Assembly (NCBI GenBank): GCA_947501115.1
Contig: CANMVX010000006.1
Coordinates: 1-64,000 of the forward strand
DNA length: 64,000 nt
Source of the DNA: Haliscomenobacteraceae bacterium
GTDB taxonomy: Bacteria > Bacteroidota > Bacteroidia > Chitinophagales > Saprospiraceae
Reading direction: 5' to 3'
Shown: in pieces, positions 45,601 to 54,379 of the stretch
Position numbering within the stretch: the stretch's first letter is position 1
How the letters are laid out: each line of letters starts with the position of its first letter
Notes under the pieces: model-generated
What the model saw: only the letters and a program-made list of their open reading frames with translations
Told to the model about the DNA's origin: nothing
Database searches by the model: none
Translations under genes and position numbers: made by a program

Positions 45601-48314
45601 AAAAACTCGATGCTCCATCGGTTACTTTTGGCGGAACTTATATTGTTACCGTAAAAAATACTAAGAATTTCTGTACCAGTTCCGATACGGTTATGGTGAC
45701 CAATAATATTTTGAAACCCATTGTTAGTGTTGGTAATGATATAGAAACGGGTTGTAAAGGTGAATCTGTAACCCTTAAAGCAACAGCACAGGCACATCCA
45801 AATCCATTGGATTATTTATGGGAAACACTTAGCGGTTCATTTTTAGGTTTGAATTCTTCGGTGACTGTAAGTAAGCTCGGAAGTTATTCTGTTTTGGTTC
45901 GTGATGCAAAATCAGGCTGTTCCACTAGAGATACTATAAATATTTTGCCAAATGCCGATTATGCCCGATTTACTTTGGCAGATACAACAGCATGGACTTG
46001 TCTCGAGCCAAAAGCGACCCTGAAAGCTACGTTCAATACACAGAGAGATAAATATAGTATATTGTGGACCTCCAATGCAGGGGGTATTCTTCCCACAGGA
46101 CAAGATACTATACAACAACCTAAGGTTGAAAAAACAGGTGTTTATACTATCAAAACAACCAATCTCGTTACCGGCTGTGTGCTTTCTGATAGTACCTTGT
46201 TAAAAGATATCAGGGAGGTGGTGCAAGCTGATATTATAAAATACGGTGATACCTTAACTTGTAAGAATCCTAAAATGTTATTGGAAGGGGTAGCGGATAC
46301 TGAAAATAAAGACTTACAATATTTTTGGTTCTTAAATGGCAATCAACTGGCTAAAGATACCCTGGATATTGAGGCAAAAGCAGGTGGATTATTTTCCTTT
46401 AAAGCAATAAATAAGTTTAGTTTTTGTGAAGGCATAGATTCGGTTAGAATTATATCCCAATTGGATTCTCCAAAAGTTACTTTAGTAACCGACCCTAAAA
46501 TTACCTGTAAGTTTCCTCAGGGAAATATATCCGTTTCTGTCTCTCCAGCAGCGAATTACACCTATAAATGGTTGACTTTAGACGGCACTATTGCCTCTGG
46601 CTTTGACTCGCCCAATCCAAAAGTAGCTACTGTTGGAACTTATGTTTTGCAAATTCAAAATAAGACAACGTTTTGTGAAGGTGGTATAGATGTTTTAGTT
46701 GGCTTAGATAAACTAGCTCCGGAGGCAAAAATTGTATTTAACGAAACCCAGATTACCTGTACTCGCGATTCTATTGAATTGAAGGCTGTGACGACCAATA
46801 ATAATGCAGCAAGAGATTCTTATGCATGGGTTGATTCCAAGGGTGATCCTTTAAAATTAGATTCCAGTCTTATTTATAAAGTTAAAAAAGAGGGAACTTA
46901 TCAACTCATTACTACCAATAATTTAACGGGTTGTAAGGCCGTTGATTCAATTGTTATTACTGAGAATAAAAGGTTACCAGACGCCTTTGCTGTTCTATCC
47001 GGACCTATAACTTGTAACAATCCTGTAGTAGAAATTAACGGACAAAATGGTTCCTCCGTTGGGTCTGATTATCAGGTTTCCTGGGTTCCTTTAGACAATC
47101 AAGTGAATGCCGTGCAGCTAACTACCGATGCCTATTTAGTAAAAGTCAATAAATCAGGGAATTATTCTCTTGATATAAAGGACAAGAGAAATGGCTGTGT
47201 GGGTAGTACAAAAATTAATGTTCCGGATTCTACGCAACGTCCAATAGTTAATTTAGTTACCCCGCAACCTTTGGCCTGTCCAGGCAAATTCACTGTGATA
47301 GATACGAAGGGAACAAGTAGTGGTGCCTCATTCAAGTATTTATGGAAAACGCTTGCTGGAAAAGATTCGGTGACAAATAATACACAATTAAACGGACAGG
47401 TAAAACAAGTAGGAACATACACTTTAGATATAGTTAATTCTTTTTCAGGATGTAACTCAAAGGATACCGTGGTATTTATCCTTGACCCTGCTTTACCATT
47501 GGCCAATGCCGGGGTTGATACTATTAGTTGTGGGGAAAATATTAATCTCAGGGCTAAATTATCTTCTTTAAACACCGGAAAATGGACCGCATCTGGTGGC
47601 CCTCAGATAGAGCTTCCAGGTGATGCAGGTAGTTTTGCCTTCGGATTAAAAGTCGGTAAAAATAATTTTATCTGGACTATTTCCACGGCGAGTTGTGAGG
47701 CTTATAGTATCGATTCTGTGACTATTACCCGTGAAACGAATCCTATTGCAGCAGACGATTTACTTTCTATTCCTACAGGGACAAGGAAGGCTGTTTTAGT
47801 AGCCATTCAAAATGATCAGGTGAGCAAATTGGGCGGATTTAAACTGTCCGTGTTGAATCAACCAGTTAAAGGTCTGATTGATTCTGTTTCAGGGGGGATT
47901 ATAAACTATAAGGTGAAGCCAGGAGGAAGTGGAGATGATAATTTTTCATACAAACTATGTAATAATGCCTGCCTTACTTTGTGTGACACAGCAGCGGTAC
48001 GAGTTACCATTGCTTTCGATCCCGAGGCCCCGCTACCCATCATTCCAAATACAATAACTCCGAATGATGATGGTAAAAATGATGCGCTTGCCTTTGAAAT
48101 TTTAGATGAATTTCCAGCTGACTATCCTGATGCAGAGTTAATAGTTTTTAATAGATGGGGAGATATTGTATTTACTCAAAGACCTTACAAGAATGAATGG
48201 AGAGGAGTGAATTCTATGAATCAGCCGCTGCCTGATGGAACCTATTATTACATACTAAGATTAAATGTTCCAAATGGTAAAATCGAAAAAGGAGATGTAA
48301 CGATTATTAGATAA
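42636..48314 (+). CDS. Giant modular T9SS type B surface protein with cohesin-like and Ig-like repeats
   Basis: An 1892-aa secreted protein, the largest in the window. A signal peptide (about 1-21, ending R-A-L-S before Q) is followed by five cohesin-like beta domains of about 120-145 residues (about 25-770), each ending in a motif like I-F-x-[VLI]-C-[FY]. A SprB-type repeat (about 780-855) comes next. Ten Ig/PKD-like modules of about 84 residues (about 855-1700) follow, each opening near a [TG]-C or S-C. A cadherin-like domain (about 1700-1800) precedes the type B sorting domain (about 1800-1892, N-T-I-T-P-N-D-D-G-K-N-D and V-F-N-R-W-G-D). The open frame extends 27 bp upstream to a TTG, but the ATG at 42636 directly precedes the signal peptide. 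It probably acts as an adhesin exported by T9SS with the adjacent SprF-like protein; the ligand is unknown. Confidence 0.85.
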   Translation: MKRSIKLLFFLSLFSVRALSQEAAVTFLFSSIAPCGNGTACVDVTTDDFSNVLYVKMPIKWDPKIVKLKSIQLGTLRNIKLSDFDQSRALTEGLLFFEWKYDDCSSPKLPTFLFPDGEKIFSLCFEPVSTYGSSTTIGITTDPAILKNNDIYPVEIYKNVGCTDVGFLQKRGNISTCVRALTIAGEPMVGKENEIVCTPVKVTGLDSIAGIQFVMQWQDTLLEFVDLKISNSTIPGLSRGSFGLPEDTKRSNALIFAWQSSSGKPAALKDNSEIFEVCYKIIGPCQKVTSVDFVSNFGVKMEATSEGRIVSPTTGKDTFRLDVIALVGEEIVTTISKCDPDGLKLYVECGPEVEVGVEKCVAILADQDLLNVNTLKYQMTYDPEILSFVRTEKFSSKLSSLNASKFTIKNGVVALDWVNKLGTRTINKGDTLYKVCFDVLGVGIKVTPLKIINTGATVLYDDFPVNYELNATNCAIQIKQPEGVVFTLGDGEGKKGETICVPVSVSNFNKKDSLTFNLSWDVSRLKFVNIKDFKLTGLKTDDVNAFDAGLLGLSWGSATPSDVSLAADKAEIFKICFELIGDSPFEIGDATNCSLLDVAAVGSNYSTSPLLGSQRLENSLLYDPGEICILNPDGFVLFSEKNEAKRTAHHCVDFKVNDFKDITKADFILNWSPAGLTYTGLKNLNAGLNLNLATNFDVSAASSGVLEFNWLNAAGKTLADSAILFSVCYKVIGDPDTCYLIKVDKAPPSTVTTLTGAGQLFYKDIPVCITDTLLIAKNSSNVSCTNLNDGTAQVFVTSGGKGPFIYSWISLATGRNLGSTNAIKNLPAGKIVLTVIDLSNPSVRGTDTITIGVAPGQPTANAGPDALLRCLPRSLTLTGTGTSSTPGSGINVSWTTSNGRIEGNNEQSVVTVTEPGLYVYQVENAIGCVAKDTIVITSIPFYKADAGQDKILTCNAPTSFIGVPILTKGDSMTVTWKAVNGGQLEAGQEKLDAPSVTFGGTYIVTVKNTKNFCTSSDTVMVTNNILKPIVSVGNDIETGCKGESVTLKATAQAHPNPLDYLWETLSGSFLGLNSSVTVSKLGSYSVLVRDAKSGCSTRDTINILPNADYARFTLADTTAWTCLEPKATLKATFNTQRDKYSILWTSNAGGILPTGQDTIQQPKVEKTGVYTIKTTNLVTGCVLSDSTLLKDIREVVQADIIKYGDTLTCKNPKMLLEGVADTENKDLQYFWFLNGNQLAKDTLDIEAKAGGLFSFKAINKFSFCEGIDSVRIISQLDSPKVTLVTDPKITCKFPQGNISVSVSPAANYTYKWLTLDGTIASGFDSPNPKVATVGTYVLQIQNKTTFCEGGIDVLVGLDKLAPEAKIVFNETQITCTRDSIELKAVTTNNNAARDSYAWVDSKGDPLKLDSSLIYKVKKEGTYQLITTNNLTGCKAVDSIVITENKRLPDAFAVLSGPITCNNPVVEINGQNGSSVGSDYQVSWVPLDNQVNAVQLTTDAYLVKVNKSGNYSLDIKDKRNGCVGSTKINVPDSTQRPIVNLVTPQPLACPGKFTVIDTKGTSSGASFKYLWKTLAGKDSVTNNTQLNGQVKQVGTYTLDIVNSFSGCNSKDTVVFILDPALPLANAGVDTISCGENINLRAKLSSLNTGKWTASGGPQIELPGDAGSFAFGLKVGKNNFIWTISTASCEAYSIDSVTITRETNPIAADDLLSIPTGTRKAVLVAIQNDQVSKLGGFKLSVLNQPVKGLIDSVSGGIINYKVKPGGSGDDNFSYKLCNNACLTLCDTAAVRVTIAFDPEAPLPIIPNTITPNDDGKNDALAFEILDEFPADYPDAELIVFNRWGDIVFTQRPYKNEWRGVNSMNQPLPDGTYYYILRLNVPNGKIEKGDVTIIR
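45240..47740 (+). repeat. Ten tandem ~84-residue Ig-like coding modules
   Basis: The leading Cys codons of the modules lie near 45240, 45493, 45750, 45997, 46257, 46504, 46755, 47010, 47274 and 47527, spaced 247-264 bp apart. Sequence between modules is well diverged, so the array is old. Confidence 0.7.
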
Positions 48315-48614
48315 AATATCTGAAAAATTAATAAAAGAAAATCCCCGATACAGATGTATTGGGGATTTTTTGTTTGTTCAATAAAGATTATTATCAAAGC
48401 TTTTCAATATTTACAATGGGATAAATAAACAATTCACACAAGTCTCATTAACTTCTATAATACTAATGTTTACATTCGATTAAATTTACATAACAATACT
48501 GTGCAAGTAATTATGCACTTTTAAGTACTTTTTTTAGATTAAATTTTTTATAATTAATTTTTTTTAGTATTTTAGTTTGATACTTTTTATTCCTCAATAC
48601 AAAATTTTGAAATT
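48315..48614. other. 300-bp non-coding gap
   Basis: Holds the terminator at 48338-48371. The remaining 240 bp are very AT-rich, with an imperfect palindrome GTGCAAGTAATTATGCAC at 48501-48518 and poly-T runs. I see no gene and only a weak promoter candidate (TTAGTTTG-like) before the gene at 48615. Confidence 0.6.
48338..48371 (+). terminator. Rho-independent terminator
   Basis: AAAATCCCC (48338-48346) pairs with GGGGATTTT (48361-48369), followed by further T. It lies 23 bp after the giant surface-protein gene. Confidence 0.88.
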
Positions 48615-49022
48615 ATGCGTAAATTCAGTTTACCAACTTTTCTTTTTGCCTCTCTTATTTTCATTTCTTTTACTACAAATCCTGGACAAGGCGTAACCAG
48701 GCTTGGTAAGTTTACATACAATGTTTCTTCCACTGCTAGGGTTCAAGAATCTGAAAAACAAGAGATTTTATCAATATTAAAGGCAACTTATGGTATTAAA
48801 GATGTTAATACTGCAAGAGAAATCACATTGAAACCAATTCCCTTAAATGGAGCAAAAGGAAAAAATCCTAATTGGGTTGTGGATACAAAAGTTGCTTTAT
48901 TTGTAATTGATAAAAAAGCAATTCATTATGATAATGTTATTAAGGATCCAAAAGCTCTTGCCACAGATCCCAGTTTCGAGAGGTTAAACAACATTTTAAC
49001 AAAATATGCAGATATGAATTAA
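48615..49022 (+). CDS. Small exported protein of unknown function
   Basis: A 135-aa protein with a signal peptide (about 1-20, F-L-F-A-S-L-I-F-I-S-F). I do not recognise the mature part, which is basic and mixed alpha/beta with no cysteine. It contains E-K-Q-E-I-L-S-I-L-K-A-T-Y-G-I and W-V-V-D-T-K-V-A-L-F-V-I-D. It is a single transcription unit: a terminator follows its stop and one precedes it. Base composition is noticeably AT-rich, like the next two genes. The function is unknown. Confidence 0.65.
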   Translation: MRKFSLPTFLFASLIFISFTTNPGQGVTRLGKFTYNVSSTARVQESEKQEILSILKATYGIKDVNTAREITLKPIPLNGAKGKNPNWVVDTKVALFVIDKKAIHYDNVIKDPKALATDPSFERLNNILTKYADMN

Positions 49023-49078
49023 TTGGCTTCTCAAAATAATTGGTAAAGAAGTCAATGACTATATTATTTTTAAAAAAA

Positions 49079-49127
49079 ATAGGCAGTTAAAGAAACAATG
49101 AGTTTAACTTTAACTGTTTATTTTTTT
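49079..49127 (+). terminator. Rho-independent terminator
   Basis: CAGTTAAAG (49084-49092) pairs with CTTTAACTG (49108-49116). Wobble and A-T pairs extend the stem outward, and it is flanked by an A-run before and an eight-T run after. Confidence 0.82.
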
Positions 49128-49171
49128 TCGGTCATCATCGCTTTAAATACGAACTTTAGCTACTTTTTGAA

Positions 49172-49750
49172 ATGAAGAAATTGTTTTTAGTTATCTTTTT
49201 GTTTTTGCATGTCGGAATATTAATCATAAATAATTCAGTCATGACAAGAGAAACTTATGTGGATTTTTTTGACAAAAAAAGTAACTACTTTGATTTAATT
49301 TGTGCTAAAATAATTCGTCATCCATTTTTCCAAATCTATGGAAGATATACGGGAATTGAGACAGGTTATGGCTTCTTTGGATTTAATGTCAGGAGTACAG
49401 GTTTTGTTATCAATGAATACTGTGGAAAAACTTCGAATCCTGAATTTAACTCTTTAGAAGCAGAGAATAGATATGCAAGTTTGAGAAGTTTATATATCGA
49501 TTATTTAAAATATCAGTTTTCTGATATTCGTAAAACCAATCAGGTGGACAGTATGTCGGAAGATTACCTCGATTTAGTTCTTAAAAATGTATCTGCTTTT
49601 TCTATGAGAGGTAAAGTAGTTGATTGTGATAGTGTACTTACCGGATATTATATTTTGGAACTCCCCAAATTAGTAGATTTGAAAAATGGAGCTGAGCTAA
49701 ATTACGAACTTTTACCTGTAAAGAAATTTGTTTATGCCATTGGTAAATAG
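49172..49750 (+). CDS. Membrane-anchored protein paired with an HTTM protein
   Basis: A 192-aa protein with one N-terminal membrane segment (about 1-20) and a soluble domain outside it. I recognise no family; visible motifs are G-Y-G-F-F-G-F-N-V and a D-C-D segment. Its 3' end overlaps the start of the HTTM gene by 17 bp (from the ATG at 49734), which suggests translational coupling and a shared job. Similar pairings of a short unknown protein with an HTTM-domain protein occur in Bacteroidota, from general knowledge. It might supply the lumenal or periplasmic part of a two-protein unit. Confidence 0.65.
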   Translation: MKKLFLVIFLFLHVGILIINNSVMTRETYVDFFDKKSNYFDLICAKIIRHPFFQIYGRYTGIETGYGFFGFNVRSTGFVINEYCGKTSNPEFNSLEAENRYASLRSLYIDYLKYQFSDIRKTNQVDSMSEDYLDLVLKNVSAFSMRGKVVDCDSVLTGYYILELPKLVDLKNGAELNYELLPVKKFVYAIGK

Positions 49751-50645
49751 AATATTAGATAGCTTTGTTTATAAAATAGGTTTCATTAATCCTGTTTGGC
49801 TTTCTTCTTTCAGGATATATGGAAGTTTAATTTTTCTATTTCATTTTTTATCCATTCTTCCTGATTTTTACACATTTTGGGGTCAAAATGCTATTGTCAA
49901 TCCAGATATTCTTGATGCAAACATAGACAACATAGTGCCGACAGTTTATGACATACATCAATTAATTATTAAATACATGGCGTTGGGTTTTCAAACAGTT
50001 GTTTCCTCTTTTGCCATAATTTACATGATATCACTTATTTCTATGACGTTGGGATTTATGTCTAAAATTTCAGCTGCTATAGCATTATTGACGCATTTAG
50101 TTTTGATGCAATCTATTAATATTTTTATTTATGGAGTTGATTTTATGACGACAATATGCTTATTCTATTTTTTGATTTTTCCTGTTGGAAAATACCATAG
50201 TTTAGATAATTATTTTTCGAAGATATCAAATCCAGATAATTTTGATCATGGCATTTTTTTAAGGTTATTTCAGATACATTGGTGTTTAGCTTATTTTTTC
50301 TCTGGTTTATCTAAAGCGTTAGGTCCTACTTGGTGGAATGGCGAAGCTATTTGGAAAGCTTTAAATAGTTATAATCAAGCAAGTTTATTTAACCCGGAAT
50401 TATGGACGCCTTATCCTCTTATGATGACATTTATAGGTATTTCAACAGTATTGTTAGAACTTCTTTTTCCAATAGGTGTAAGTGTTAAAATTTTAAGAAA
50501 ACCCTGGATAGTTTGTATTATAATGATGCATATCGCCATAGGGGCTTCATTAGGGCTTTATTTTTTTTCAATCGTTATGATTTTAATCAATTTAGTAGGT
50601 TTTTGGTTTCCTTATTTTAAATCTCCAACTATATTTTCAAGATAG
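49734..50645 (+). CDS. HTTM-domain membrane protein
   Basis: A 303-aa polytopic membrane protein of the HTTM family, the membrane domain found in vitamin-K-dependent gamma-carboxylase. Features include an early S-S-F-R-I-Y-G-S-L-I-F segment, then H-W-C-L-A-Y-F-F-S-G-L-S-K-A-L-G-P-T-W-W-N-G-E-A, the characteristic HTTM signature, and about seven hydrophobic segments. It is only the membrane domain, without the C-terminal lumenal part of the carboxylase. The enzymatic role in bacteria is unclear. The in-frame TTG at 49728 is ignored in favour of the ATG. It is the last gene of an AT-rich cassette and is followed by a bidirectional terminator. Confidence 0.82.
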   Translation: MPLVNRILDSFVYKIGFINPVWLSSFRIYGSLIFLFHFLSILPDFYTFWGQNAIVNPDILDANIDNIVPTVYDIHQLIIKYMALGFQTVVSSFAIIYMISLISMTLGFMSKISAAIALLTHLVLMQSINIFIYGVDFMTTICLFYFLIFPVGKYHSLDNYFSKISNPDNFDHGIFLRLFQIHWCLAYFFSGLSKALGPTWWNGEAIWKALNSYNQASLFNPELWTPYPLMMTFIGISTVLLELLFPIGVSVKILRKPWIVCIIMMHIAIGASLGLYFFSIVMILINLVGFWFPYFKSPTIFSR

Positions 50646-50692
50646 CTAAATTGTTTGAATTGAATTATACAGCCTTTTTTTTAACGAACCAT

Positions 50693-50733
50693 AAAAAAGA
50701 GGCTACCTTTATTACTGGACAGCCTCTTTTTTT
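50693..50733. terminator. Bidirectional terminator between convergent genes
   Basis: AAAAAAGAGGCT (50693-50704) pairs with AGCCTCTTTTTT (50721-50732). It has an A-run before and a T-run after, so it works on both strands: for the HTTM gene on plus and the thiolase gene on minus. Confidence 0.88.
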
Positions 50734-50756
50734 ATAAACCTTTTATAAAATCTCTA

Positions 50757-51926
50757 TTATAATTTTTCGTAGATACCCGCGATTCCCTGACCTCCACCTA
50801 CACAGGCAGTGACCATCCCGTATTTCTTATTTTGTCGGCCGAGTTCATTGATTAGCTGGGTAGTCAGTTTTGCACCAGTACAACCCAGTGGGTGACCCAA
50901 TGCTACGGCACCACCGTTAACATTTACAGATTCAGGGTTCAGACAGCCCTCTTTAATTACAGCCAGGGCCTGAGCGGCGAACGCTTCGTTAAGCTCCACC
51001 AGATCTATATCGGATAGGGATAAACCAGCTGATTTAAGGGCTTTAGGAATTGCGGCGCAAGGCCCCATACCCATATACAAAGGATCCACACCACCAACAG
51101 AACAGGAAACCATTCTGGCTATGGGTTGCCAGTTAAATAATTTTACCATTTCCTCACTCGCAACGAGTACGAAAGCGGCACCGTCTGAAGTTTGAGATGC
51201 ATTTCCAGCGGTAATAATACCTTTAGTATCAAATACAGGTTTTAATGCACCCAAAGTGGCTAGGGTAGTATCTGGTCTAACTCCCTCATCTACAGAAACT
51301 AAGCTAGTTGTTTCGACTCTTTTATTATGTTGAACAGAAACATCTGTGACCTCGATGGGAACGATTTCATCCTTGAATTTTCCTTCCTGGATGGCTTTTG
51401 CTGCCTTTTGGTGAGAGTTAACAGAAAAAGTATCTGCATCTTCCCTGCTTATTCCATATTTTTTTGCCACAGCCTCAGCGGTAATGCCCATCCCCGTAAG
51501 ATAATTAGGCGTTTGGTTAGCCACATCATAATTGGGAGCTAACTTATAACCTGTCATTGGAATCTGGCTCATACTTTCTGCCCCACCGGCAATAAAAATA
51601 TGCCCCATTCCCGCGCGAATTTTTGCCACCGCCATGGAAATAGATTCCAATCCAGAGGCACAATATCTGTTAACGGTTACTCCAGGTACAGGAATACCCA
51701 GGGCACGCAAAGAGATTTGCCTTCCAATTTGAAAACCCTGTTCTCCTTCCGGGTTGGCGCAACCAACAATAACGTCATCAACGATATGTGGATCGAGTTC
51801 CGGCACCTGAGCCATAAGATGTTCAATGACCTTTACGGCAATATCGTCAGACCTGAAATTTTTAAAACTTCCTTTTTTTGCTTTTCCTACAGCTGATCTA
51901 TAGGCTTTTATGATATATGCTTCCAT
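50757..51926 (-). CDS. fadA: Acetyl-CoA C-acyltransferase (3-ketoacyl-CoA thiolase)
   Basis: A 389-aa thiolase that cleaves 3-ketoacyl-CoA with CoA in the last step of beta-oxidation. Catalytic residues are complete: nucleophile Cys89 in N-R-Y-C-A-S-G-L, His345 in G-G-A-V-A-L-G-H-P-L-G and Cys375 in A-C-V-G-G-G-Q-G. Length is normal. It lies 26 bp downstream of the hydratase/dehydrogenase gene on the same strand, giving a fadN-fadA operon as in Bacillus; no acyl-CoA dehydrogenase gene is adjacent. A bidirectional terminator follows. A biosynthetic thiolase role cannot be excluded, but the neighbour favours degradation. Confidence 0.93.
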   Translation of the reverse strand: MEAYIIKAYRSAVGKAKKGSFKNFRSDDIAVKVIEHLMAQVPELDPHIVDDVIVGCANPEGEQGFQIGRQISLRALGIPVPGVTVNRYCASGLESISMAVAKIRAGMGHIFIAGGAESMSQIPMTGYKLAPNYDVANQTPNYLTGMGITAEAVAKKYGISREDADTFSVNSHQKAAKAIQEGKFKDEIVPIEVTDVSVQHNKRVETTSLVSVDEGVRPDTTLATLGALKPVFDTKGIITAGNASQTSDGAAFVLVASEEMVKLFNWQPIARMVSCSVGGVDPLYMGMGPCAAIPKALKSAGLSLSDIDLVELNEAFAAQALAVIKEGCLNPESVNVNGGAVALGHPLGCTGAKLTTQLINELGRQNKKYGMVTACVGGGQGIAGIYEKL

Positions 51927-51952
51927 GAATTTTTCTTTTGTGAATGAGAAAA

Positions 51953-54352
51953 TTAGTTTCTGAGAGGTTTGTTATTTTGAAGCATATATTGAATCCTTTC
52001 CTGTGTTTTTTGTTCGCCACACAAGGATAAAAATGCTTCTCTTTCCACATCAAGCAGATACTGCTCACTGACTTGTTGTGTTCCTGATAGGTCACCTCCA
52101 CATAACACATAAGCTATTTTCTGCGCAATTTTAATGTCATGATCAGAGGCGAAATGACCCAATTTCAACTCATTTGCCGCTAAATACAAGGGAGCAAGAC
52201 CCGTTCGGCCAAGAACAGTTATATCGTCACGTAGTATAGGCTGTGTATAATTCCTTGCTAATTGAAGTACTTTTTGCTGAGCATAAGCAATGGCTCTATC
52301 TTTATTTAGCACTACCTCGTCGCGACCTTTAATTAAACTGCCATATTTGAATCCTTCATAAGCACTGGTAGCCACAGAAGCAAGGGCAATGGCTTTAAAT
52401 TTTTCTATGAGGGTAGGAATTTGAACGTCACCCTCAAAAAATAAATCAGAAGCACGGAGGGCATATTCTTTGGTACCTCCACCGCCGGGGATAAGACCTA
52501 TGCCCGCTTCTACTAATCCTATGTAAGATTCTGCACTAACAACAGAAGCATCACAATGCATTAAAATTTCGCACCCTCCGCCAAATACATAACCTTGAGT
52601 GGCTGCCACAACAGGAATAGCAGAGTACCGGCAACGCAGCGTAGTTTGTTGGAATGCGTTGACAGCCATATTTAACTGATCGAAATCTTGCTGATAGGCG
52701 AGCATACCAATCATCATTAAATTAGCTCCTACAGAAAAATTAGTAGCTTGATTTCCAATAACCAAACCTTTCCAACCGCCATCTTCGGCCAGTTGAATAG
52801 ATTCCTGAATACCCATCAACACCCCTTCTCCAATGGAGTTATGAGGACTGGTGAATTCCAGACATAAGACCCCTTCGCCAATATCATGAAGAATGGTTTC
52901 TGATGTTTTGTGAACCGGTGATTTACCTCTGTAATTATCAAGTATAACTAAGCTATCCTGACCAGGAATAGGCTGATAAGCCTTTAGGATCTGGTCGTAG
53001 TATAATTTTTTACCGTCTTGCTTTGAATAAAAGGAAGTGAACCCGGCGCTTAACATTTCATTGACCCAAGAAGGCACTTTTTCACCTGATTCTTTAATTA
53101 GCTGAACCCCTTTTTCAAGACCGATAATATCCCAATATTCGAAAGGTCCTAATTCCCAGGCAAAACCGGCGCGTATGGCATCATCAATTCTAAAGAAACT
53201 ATCGGCTATTTCAGGTATTCTATTACTGGCATAAGAAAATAGAGAAACCAATGATTCTTTAATTAAGGCGGCCCCATTATCCTGAGCATCAAAGAAATGT
53301 CTGATTCTTCTTGGAAGATCATCCATTTGCTTAGCTGCTTTTAAGCTGGGAATATCAGGACGAATACTTGGTTCGTAAGTCAGAGAATTCAGATTTAAAG
53401 CTAAAATTACAGGTTTTCCCTTTTCGTCTTTCTCATTCGTCTTTTTATAAAATCCCTGACCAGATTTATTCCCCAGGAATTTATTCTCTAGTAAAAAATC
53501 AAGATAGGGAGGAACCTCAAAGGATGAAACCTGTTCATCGTTGGCGCAGTTCGCCTTTAAGCCACGAATAACATTCCCGGAGGTGTCGTGACCAACTAAA
53601 TCTCCTAATCGGAAGGTACCTGTTTTAGGTCTTCCAATAACTGGCCCAGTCAGAGCATCAACCTCCTCAATGCGAAGATTATATTTTGAGGTGAGTTGGA
53701 ATACTTTTGCCATAGCAAAAACACCAATTCTATTACCTATAAAAGCAGGAGTGTCCTTACATAAAACGGTTGTTTTCCCCAGATAGTGATCTCCGTAATG
53801 CATAAAGAAATCAATAACCTCGGGAAGGGTATTCTGGGTAGGAATAACCTCTAAGAGGCGTAAATATCGCGGCGGATTAAAAAAATGGGTACCACAAAAG
53901 TGCTTTTTAAAATCTTCCGACCGCCCTTCACTCATAAGATGAATAGGAATTCCGGAAGTATTGCTGGTTATCAAAGAGCCACTTTTTCTAAAAGTATCCA
54001 CTTTAGCAAAAATCTCTTTTTTGATATCCAGGCGTTCAACCACAACCTCAATAACCCAGTCACAATCTGATATTTTTGAAAAATCATCTTCAAAATTACC
54101 CGTTTTGATCCTTTTTGCAAAGCCTACATCATATAAAGGCGCAGGTTTAGATTTAATAGAAGCCAGTAAAGCCTGGTCTGCTATTTTATTCCTTGCTTTA
54201 GGTTGTTTTTTTTCATCATCAGACAAATTATTTGGAATAATGTCTAATAACAAGACGTCGACACCTATATTGGCCAAGTGACAGGCAATACCCGATCCCA
54301 TGACCCCGGAACCAAGGACCGCCGCTTTTCTAATTCTTTTTGTCATCCCCAT
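51953..54352 (-). CDS. fadN: 3-hydroxyacyl-CoA dehydrogenase/enoyl-CoA hydratase, FadN type
   Basis: A 799-aa bifunctional beta-oxidation enzyme. The N-terminal half is an NAD-binding 3-hydroxyacyl-CoA dehydrogenase (A-A-V-L-G-S-G-V-M-G-S-G at about 10-21; G-T-H-F-F-N-P-P-R-Y near 150; I-G-N-R-I-G-V-F). The C-terminal part (about 500-690) is a crotonase fold with G-Y-V-F-G-G-G-C-E and a G-L-I-P-G-G-G-G-T segment. This order, dehydrogenase first and hydratase last, matches FadN of Bacillus and is the reverse of E. coli FadB. It heads the operon with fadA. A TATTTTTG -7 element and a perfect 16-bp palindrome lie in the 55 bp upstream, suggesting regulation by a repressor of fatty-acid catabolism. 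Confidence 0.92.
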   Translation of the reverse strand: MGMTKRIRKAAVLGSGVMGSGIACHLANIGVDVLLLDIIPNNLSDDEKKQPKARNKIADQALLASIKSKPAPLYDVGFAKRIKTGNFEDDFSKISDCDWVIEVVVERLDIKKEIFAKVDTFRKSGSLITSNTSGIPIHLMSEGRSEDFKKHFCGTHFFNPPRYLRLLEVIPTQNTLPEVIDFFMHYGDHYLGKTTVLCKDTPAFIGNRIGVFAMAKVFQLTSKYNLRIEEVDALTGPVIGRPKTGTFRLGDLVGHDTSGNVIRGLKANCANDEQVSSFEVPPYLDFLLENKFLGNKSGQGFYKKTNEKDEKGKPVILALNLNSLTYEPSIRPDIPSLKAAKQMDDLPRRIRHFFDAQDNGAALIKESLVSLFSYASNRIPEIADSFFRIDDAIRAGFAWELGPFEYWDIIGLEKGVQLIKESGEKVPSWVNEMLSAGFTSFYSKQDGKKLYYDQILKAYQPIPGQDSLVILDNYRGKSPVHKTSETILHDIGEGVLCLEFTSPHNSIGEGVLMGIQESIQLAEDGGWKGLVIGNQATNFSVGANLMMIGMLAYQQDFDQLNMAVNAFQQTTLRCRYSAIPVVAATQGYVFGGGCEILMHCDASVVSAESYIGLVEAGIGLIPGGGGTKEYALRASDLFFEGDVQIPTLIEKFKAIALASVATSAYEGFKYGSLIKGRDEVVLNKDRAIAYAQQKVLQLARNYTQPILRDDITVLGRTGLAPLYLAANELKLGHFASDHDIKIAQKIAYVLCGGDLSGTQQVSEQYLLDVEREAFLSLCGEQKTQERIQYMLQNNKPLRN

Positions 54353-54379
54353 CGATTTAATTCATTAGGTTTATAAAAT

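Noticed and set aside
45240-47740. CRISPR or DNA-level tandem repeat array suggested by regular spacing
   Set aside because: Spacing varies from 247 to 264 bp and the repeats are protein-level Ig-like modules inside a coding frame, without identical DNA repeats.
51898-52110. 70-residue minus-strand frame at the fadA/fadN junction
   Set aside because: It overlaps the 3' end of fadN in another frame; both fad genes are complete and better supported.
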